DNA of 64,000 nucleotides from Oscillospiraceae bacterium (GTDB lineage: Bacteria; Bacillota; Clostridia; Oscillospirales; Ruminococcaceae): assembly GCA_029007035.1 (NCBI GenBank), contig JAQXHC010000012.1:1-64000 (forward strand), written 5' to 3'. Below the pieces are notes generated by a model. It did not search any database, was not told the origin of the DNA, and saw only the letters and a list, made by a program, of their open reading frames with translations. This document shows, in pieces, positions 60,108 through 64,000 of this stretch (position 1 is the first letter of the stretch; each line of letters opens with the position of its first letter). A program made the translations under genes and the position numbers.

Positions 60108-60239
60108 GCAGCGGCTTTAGCAATAAACTCTGCGCCGTTATTTTCGTCTGTCGGCGTACAGTTTAATGCTAAAAGCCCCGGCTGCATGGATTTGTGTATA
60201 GACATAAAGGCAGGAGGGCGAACCCCACTGCCTTATGTG
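60108..60239 (-). ncRNA. double-hairpin rpsO-pnp intergenic leader
   Basis: Two long stems lie in the 161-nt leader. The 5-prime one (60202-60213 with 60228-60238) is a stem of about 11 bp extended by an inner stem capped with TTCG (minus-strand sense). The second (60108-60136 with 60153-60185) is long and imperfect, with GCAGC/GCTGC ends and matching GGCTTT-AGCA and TAAACT blocks. No T-run follows either, so they are not ordinary terminators. In E. coli the rpsO-pnp leader is cut by RNase III and autoregulated by PNPase; the same logic may apply here. Confidence 0.6.
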
Positions 60240-60247
60240 AACGATAA

Positions 60248-60514
60248 TTACTTACGAAGACCGAGCTTCTCTACGATTGCACGGTATCTGTTAACGTCCT
60301 TCTTTTTCAGATAAGCAAGAAGATTACGTCTGTGACCAACCATTTTAAGAAGACCTCTTCTTGAATGGTGGTCGTTCTTGTGAATCTTGAGGTGAGCTGT
60401 CAGGTCATTAATTCTCTTTGTGAGAATAGCAATCTGAACCTCGGGTGAACCTGTATCGTTTTCGTGTGTCTTGTTAGCCTCAATAACGGCTGTTTTTTCT
60501 TCCTTCAATAACAT
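60248..60514 (-). CDS. rpsO: 30S ribosomal protein S15
   Basis: An 88-residue S15 with the conserved [13 protein letters not shown] (about 17-29), [18 protein letters not shown] and [11 protein letters not shown] stretches. ATG 60514 has GAGGTG 6 nt upstream; the GTG three codons earlier lies in the ribosome binding site. A leader of about 95 nt from the promoter at 60609-60637 may hold an S15-binding autoregulatory structure. Confidence 0.97.
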   Translation of the reverse strand: MLLKEEKTAVIEANKTHENDTGSPEVQIAILTKRINDLTAHLKIHKNDHHSRRGLLKMVGHRRNLLAYLKKKDVNRYRAIVEKLGLRK

Positions 60515-60608
60515 TTGAAGCACCTCTTAATATATTATTCCGCAATCATAGACAAGGGTGAACAGCTGAATCTGAGGTCACGCCCAAGTCCAAGAACACG
60601 GTGAATTT

Positions 60609-60637
60609 ATTATATCACATTATCTTTCGTTTGTAAA
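60609..60637 (-). promoter_or_regulatory. rpsO promoter
   Basis: TTTACA (60632-60637), 17-bp spacer, TATAAT (60609-60614). The transcript would carry an about 90-nt leader before rpsO. Confidence 0.78.
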
Positions 60638-60656
60638 GAGTTTTTTTGAATTTTCT

Positions 60657-60923
60657 TTAAATTTGATTATCGCGCCGCAGAAATTCTTCGAAAACACGGC
60701 TGACAAGCATTTCGTCATCAACATTGAAATAACCGCCGTCAAGATTTTGAAGAATTATAACCTCGTTCTCCTCGTCATCTTCACCTACTTCATCAAACGG
60801 CAGAAGAACGGCAAATCGTTTTCCTCCAAAATCAAATTCATCCAGTATTTCAAAATGACAGTCCTCGCCGCTGTCGTCGGTCAGTGCGATGTATCTGCCC
60901 TCGTCCATGTCAAATTCGTCCAT
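60657..60923 (-). CDS. DUF1292 (YrzB-like) protein
   Basis: An 88-residue acidic protein of the DUF1292 family (ITL/ALTDDSGED..FEILDEFDFGGKRFAVLLPFD pattern, C-terminal NLDGGYFNVDDEMLVSRVFEEF). Function is unknown; the family is widespread in Firmicutes. ATG 60923 has GAGGTGAT upstream; the frame runs to 60932. It follows the FeoB-associated peptide gene by 18 bp. Confidence 0.83.
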   Translation of the reverse strand: MDEFDMDEGRYIALTDDSGEDCHFEILDEFDFGGKRFAVLLPFDEVGEDDEENEVIILQNLDGGYFNVDDEMLVSRVFEEFLRRDNQI

Positions 60924-60941
60924 AAAAATCACCTCGCTATT

Positions 60942-61079
60942 CTACCGCTTGCCGCAGTGCGAGCAGTTTTTTCTGCAGTTTTTGCAGCCGGAACAGCCCA
61001 TGCTCTTTAAAGATGCGGCAATACTAAGCACAAAGGCGATTCCTATTATAATAACCAAGATCCAGTCGGCAAAACTCAT
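60942..61079 (-). CDS. FeoB-associated Cys-rich membrane protein
   Basis: A 45-residue peptide, below most gene-size cutoffs. One N-terminal transmembrane helix (WILVIIIGIAFVLSIAA, about 6-22) is followed by a cysteine cluster (C29, C32, C35, C39, C42) in a basic GCSGCKNCRKNCSHCGK tail. This is the FeoB_associated family, encoded next to feoB in many Firmicutes, with a proposed role in ferrous iron handling. AGGTGAT lies 4 nt before ATG 61079. It starts 5 bp after the feoB stop. Confidence 0.82.
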   Translation of the reverse strand: MSFADWILVIIIGIAFVLSIAASLKSMGCSGCKNCRKNCSHCGKR

Positions 61080-61084
61080 ATTTA

Positions 61085-63088
61085 TCACCTGATTAAACAA
61101 ATTATATTATACACTGCAAATGCCATAATCCATGCAATAAGGCACTGCGCAACTACAATGAGCAGTGTTTTTACCGTGGAGTTAAGCTCTTTTTTTATTG
61201 TTGAAATTGCTGCAATACATGGTGTATAGAGCAGTGTGAACACAAGAAAGCTCAGAGCTGATGCTCCTGTGAATATCAGGCTGAGATTCTCTGAAAGCTT
61301 CGATGTGCTTGACGAAAGCAAAACTCCAAGTGTGCTGACAACAGCTTCCTTAGCCGAAAGTCCGGTTATAAGCGCAGTTGAAATCCGCCAGTCTTCGAAG
61401 CCAAGCGGTCTGAATACAGGCGAAATCGTTCTTCCGATCATCGCAAGCAGACTTTCGGCGCTGTCATTTACAACATTGAGCCTTGTATCAAAGCTCTGGA
61501 GAAACCAGATTATAATGGTTGCTGCAAAAATGACCGTAAATGCCTTTGTAAGGAAGTCTTTTGCCTTATCCCACATAAGCAGAACAACGCTTTTCGGCGA
61601 CGGAAAACGGTAATTAGGCAGTTCCATTACAAATGGAACAGGATTTCCTCTGAAAACTGTATGCTTTAAAACAAGCGCGTAAATAATTCCGGTTATAATT
61701 CCGAATATGTAAAGTCCGATCATGACCAGCGGCTTATAATGTGTAAAGAACGCAGCCGTAAAAACCGCATATATCGGTATTTTTGCCGAACAGCTCATAA
61801 ATGGAACGAGCATTATGGTCATTTTTTTGTCTCGCTCCGAAGAGAGCGTCCGACTTGCCATAATTGCAGGCACTGAGCATCCAAAGCCTATCAGCATAGG
61901 TACAAAGCTTCGCCCGGACAGTCCGATTTTGCGGAGAAGCTTATCCATTACAAAGGCTACTCGCGCCATGTATCCGCTGTCCTCGAGAATTGAAAGAAAA
62001 AAGAACAATGTTACAATTATCGGCAAGAAACTTAAAACGCTTCCGACACCAGCAAAAATTCCATCAATGATAAGGCTGTGAACGACGGGATTGATTTCAT
62101 AGCTTGTCAGTGCTGAATCCGCGATTTCGGTAACTTTATCGACGCCTAAAGACAACAAATCGCTTAGAAAGCTTCCAATCACGTTGAATGTCAGCCAGAA
62201 AATAAGCATCATTATTATAAGAAACGACGGTATAGCAAGATATTTATTAGTTAATATATTGTCAATTTTTATGCTTCGGATATGTTCCATACTCTCGCGC
62301 GCTTTGACTACAGTTTCTCCGCACGCTTTCTCAATAAAAGTATATCTCATGTCGGCAATTGCCGCATTTCTGTCAAGTCCGCATTCGAATTCCATTTCAA
62401 CAACGGTATGTTCAATCATCTCAAGCTCATTTTGATTAAGCTCCAGACGGCTGATGATATCGGGATCTTCCTCGACAATTTTTACCGCTGCAAATTTCGG
62501 ATTAACGCCTATTTTTTCAGCATGATCCTCAATAAGATGAGTTACGCCGTGAATACACCTGTGTACCGCACCCGAACAGAAATCCGTTTTTGTGGGATAT
62601 ATCTTGTTTTTGGCAATATTCAAAGCCGTATCAACCAGTTCTGAAATACCCTCATTCTTTGCCGCACTGATCGGAATTACAGGAATACCAAGCCATGTAG
62701 ACAGCGCCTTGACATTGATTGTACCGCCGTTTTTGCGGACTTCATCCATCATGTTCAGCGCAAGAACCATCGGAATCCTCATTTCCAGCAGCTGAAGCGT
62801 TAAATAAAGATTTCGCTCTATATTGTTAGCATCGACTATGTTGATAATTCCGTCCGGTTTTTCGTTAATCAGGAAATCACGGGTTACAATTTCCTCCTGC
62901 GTATAGGGGCGAATCGAATAAATTCCCGGCAAGTCAACTACGCTTGCATTCTTTGCTCCGCGTATCTCTCCTACTTTACTGTCAACGGTTACTCCGGGAA
63001 AATTTCCTACATGCTGGTTCGAGCCAGTAAGCTGATTGAAAAGTGTTGTTTTACCACAGTTCTGATTGCCTGCAAGAGCAAAAATCAT
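61085..63088 (-). CDS. feoB: ferrous iron transport GTPase FeoB
   Basis: A 667-residue Fe(II) transporter. The N-terminal G domain has G1 GNQNCGKT (7-14), G3 DLPG near 52 and G4 NMMD near 111, followed by the GDI-type helical region. The C-terminal membrane domain has two Gate repeats and the CSVPAI motif (about 400) plus CSAKIP (about 425). All major parts are intact. The start overlaps the feoA stop by 4 bp. AGGA precedes the ATG. Confidence 0.95.
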   Translation of the reverse strand: MIFALAGNQNCGKTTLFNQLTGSNQHVGNFPGVTVDSKVGEIRGAKNASVVDLPGIYSIRPYTQEEIVTRDFLINEKPDGIINIVDANNIERNLYLTLQLLEMRIPMVLALNMMDEVRKNGGTINVKALSTWLGIPVIPISAAKNEGISELVDTALNIAKNKIYPTKTDFCSGAVHRCIHGVTHLIEDHAEKIGVNPKFAAVKIVEEDPDIISRLELNQNELEMIEHTVVEMEFECGLDRNAAIADMRYTFIEKACGETVVKARESMEHIRSIKIDNILTNKYLAIPSFLIIMMLIFWLTFNVIGSFLSDLLSLGVDKVTEIADSALTSYEINPVVHSLIIDGIFAGVGSVLSFLPIIVTLFFFLSILEDSGYMARVAFVMDKLLRKIGLSGRSFVPMLIGFGCSVPAIMASRTLSSERDKKMTIMLVPFMSCSAKIPIYAVFTAAFFTHYKPLVMIGLYIFGIITGIIYALVLKHTVFRGNPVPFVMELPNYRFPSPKSVVLLMWDKAKDFLTKAFTVIFAATIIIWFLQSFDTRLNVVNDSAESLLAMIGRTISPVFRPLGFEDWRISTALITGLSAKEAVVSTLGVLLSSSTSKLSENLSLIFTGASALSFLVFTLLYTPCIAAISTIKKELNSTVKTLLIVVAQCLIAWIMAFAVYNIICLIR

Positions 63089-63321
63089 GTTTTGGCATCC
63101 TCTCTTTCAACCTCAATTTTTTTCGCATCCTCGATACGTATCGTCAGCTCGTATCCGCGGAGATGAATTTCAATCGGATCTCCCATTGGTGCAACCTTTC
63201 TGACCATGACCCTTGTCCTCGGGATCAGTCCCATGTCAAGTAATCTGAGACGAAGCGGTCCCTCGCCGCCAACAGCTGTTATTGTAGCCGCTTCTCCTAT
63301 TTTTAGCATATCAAGCGTCAT
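63085..63321 (-). CDS. feoA: ferrous iron transport protein FeoA
   Basis: A 78-residue SH3-like protein (GEAATITAVGGEGPLRLRLLDMGLIPRTRVMVRKVAPMGDPIEI), needed for FeoB function. First gene of feoAB-peptide-DUF1292. Good GGAGG site before ATG. No Fur/DtxR site was identified by eye. Confidence 0.94.
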   Translation of the reverse strand: MTLDMLKIGEAATITAVGGEGPLRLRLLDMGLIPRTRVMVRKVAPMGDPIEIHLRGYELTIRIEDAKKIEVEREDAKT

Positions 63322-63369
63322 TTGAAAAACCTCCGGAATTAAACAGAATATCGTTGCATGAAAATTTTA

Positions 63370-64000
63370 TCAGAGAATTGCCCGCGCCTCGATATAAAAA
63401 CGTTTATCATCGGCATGACCCATTGAAAACGTCTTTCTCGGAAGTGCACCGTCCTTTATAACTGTCGGGAAAAGGTCAACTTTATCCATATCGGGAAGAA
63501 TAAAAGCGATTCCGTTTTTCTCGGCAGCAAGTGCCTTGACATTAGATGAGCCGTGAATATAGTCAATTTTTCCGTTGTTTTCCGAAATATATCTGTCAAG
63601 GAAGTTCTGAAGTGAACCTACTGTAAGATTTGATGACGGTTTTCCTATATAAACCTTATGCGATTCACCGCCGCAAATATACTCAAAAAACTGTTCAGAC
63701 GGATTATCCGAAAGTCCGAGCGTGCCGTTCATTTCGCTTATCAGCTTATCACAGTCTACATTATATACAAGTCTGTGAATAGCCTCAAATTTAAGCGCAG
63801 GACTGTGAAGATTTACAATTTCAACAAGTGCATACCGCGCAGGATGATTTGATAAATCAGCTTCCGGCCGAGATGCTTTAAGCTGCTGATAATACTCCTT
63901 TGCTGTTGCAAGTGAATGATTGCCGTCGCCCATTGCATAAAGCAGCACAGGTTCTCCGTCAAGACCATATTTTTTGTTGAATGCATCATTTTCGGCAAGA
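63370..64000 (-). CDS. DUF1015 family protein, 5-prime end cut by window
   Basis: At least 209 residues of the C-terminal half of a DUF1015 protein, with the family GDGNH motif (YAMGDGNHSLATAK). It ends in a variant of the usual PRGEVMPQKST-type tail (IKDGALPRKTFSMG). The frame continues in phase to base 64000, so the start lies to the right of the window. Function is unknown; it is sometimes linked to HTH regulators or amino acid metabolism. It is transcribed towards feoA, 48 bp upstream. Confidence 0.8.
   Translation of the reverse strand, partial: LAENDAFNKKYGLDGEPVLLYAMGDGNHSLATAKEYYQQLKASRPEADLSNHPARYALVEIVNLHSPALKFEAIHRLVYNVDCDKLISEMNGTLGLSDNPSEQFFEYICGGESHKVYIGKPSSNLTVGSLQNFLDRYISENNGKIDYIHGSSNVKALAAEKNGIAFILPDMDKVDLFPTVIKDGALPRKTFSMGHADDKRFYIEARAIL

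Noticed and set aside
1-64000. CRISPR arrays, tRNA and rRNA genes
   Set aside because: No regularly spaced direct repeats, no tRNA cloverleaf with CCA-type ends and no rRNA stretches were recognised in any intergenic region.

Overview
The window looks like a chromosomal segment of a strictly anaerobic, fibre-degrading Ruminococcus-type member of the Clostridia (Oscillospiraceae/Ruminococcaceae). The evidence is two secreted proteins with C-terminal type I dockerins (one a GH9 cellulase), Firmicute gene neighbourhoods (hprK-murB-rapZ-whiA-dnaE, lon-ysxC, rpsO-pnp), a Rex redox regulator, Flx/Hdr-type flavin-based electron-transfer subunits, and strong AGGAGG-type ribosome binding sites with consensus sigma-A promoters. 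No rRNA, tRNA or CRISPR was seen. The assignment is inference from gene content.

Layout. 1-1786: a small module with a CRESS-DNA-type rolling-circle Rep, small unknown ORFs, a GC-rich hairpin and a 15-bp inverted repeat, directly before a XerC/D-type tyrosine recombinase. 2.8-6.6 kb: a small DUF6472-like protein, a PflX-type radical SAM protein, a ClpC/ClpA-type unfoldase and a Cys-rich one-helix membrane peptide. 6.75-19.2 kb: one long minus-strand operon. In transcription order it encodes malate/lactate-type dehydrogenase, fumarase, HdrB, HdrC, HdrA, MvhD/FlxD, two FlxB/FlxC-like Fe-S proteins, FlxA-like NAD(P)H module, fumarate reductase FrdB and FrdA, and an AspT/SucE-type transporter. 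Upstream are Rex, isocitrate dehydrogenase and aconitase. Together these form both arms of a horseshoe TCA pathway, and I infer that the reductive arm is a soluble, electron-bifurcating fumarate reductase with succinate export.

23.7-37.7 kb: cellulosomal GH9 enzyme, YerC-type regulator, lon, ysxC, lysA, recQ, a thioesterase, cardiolipin synthase, a dockerin protein of unknown function and mtnN. 37.9-43.3 kb: a two-component system with an FtsX-type ABC transporter. 43.7-45.4 kb: a SulP anion transporter. 45.5-56.9 kb: a minus-strand operon of about 11 kb (rpe, rnfD-, rnfE- and rnfA-like genes, a DUF4015-type protein, hprK, murB, rapZ, whiA, dnaE). 57.1-64 kb: an amidohydrolase, rpsO-pnp with a structured leader, a DUF1292 protein, feoA-feoB with a FeoB-associated peptide, and a DUF1015 protein cut by the window end.

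The two most unusual things are (i) the Mdh-Fum-Hdr-Flx-Frd-exporter operon and (ii) the three-gene RnfD/E/A-like membrane module. The latter lacks the genes for RnfB, RnfC and RnfG, three of the four conserved [2Fe-2S] cysteines of RnfA/RnfE, and the RnfD flavinylation motif. Also notable are whiA, which has no canonical start codon between the rapZ stop and its conserved N-terminus, and the CRESS-type Rep module beside a Xer-like inverted repeat.
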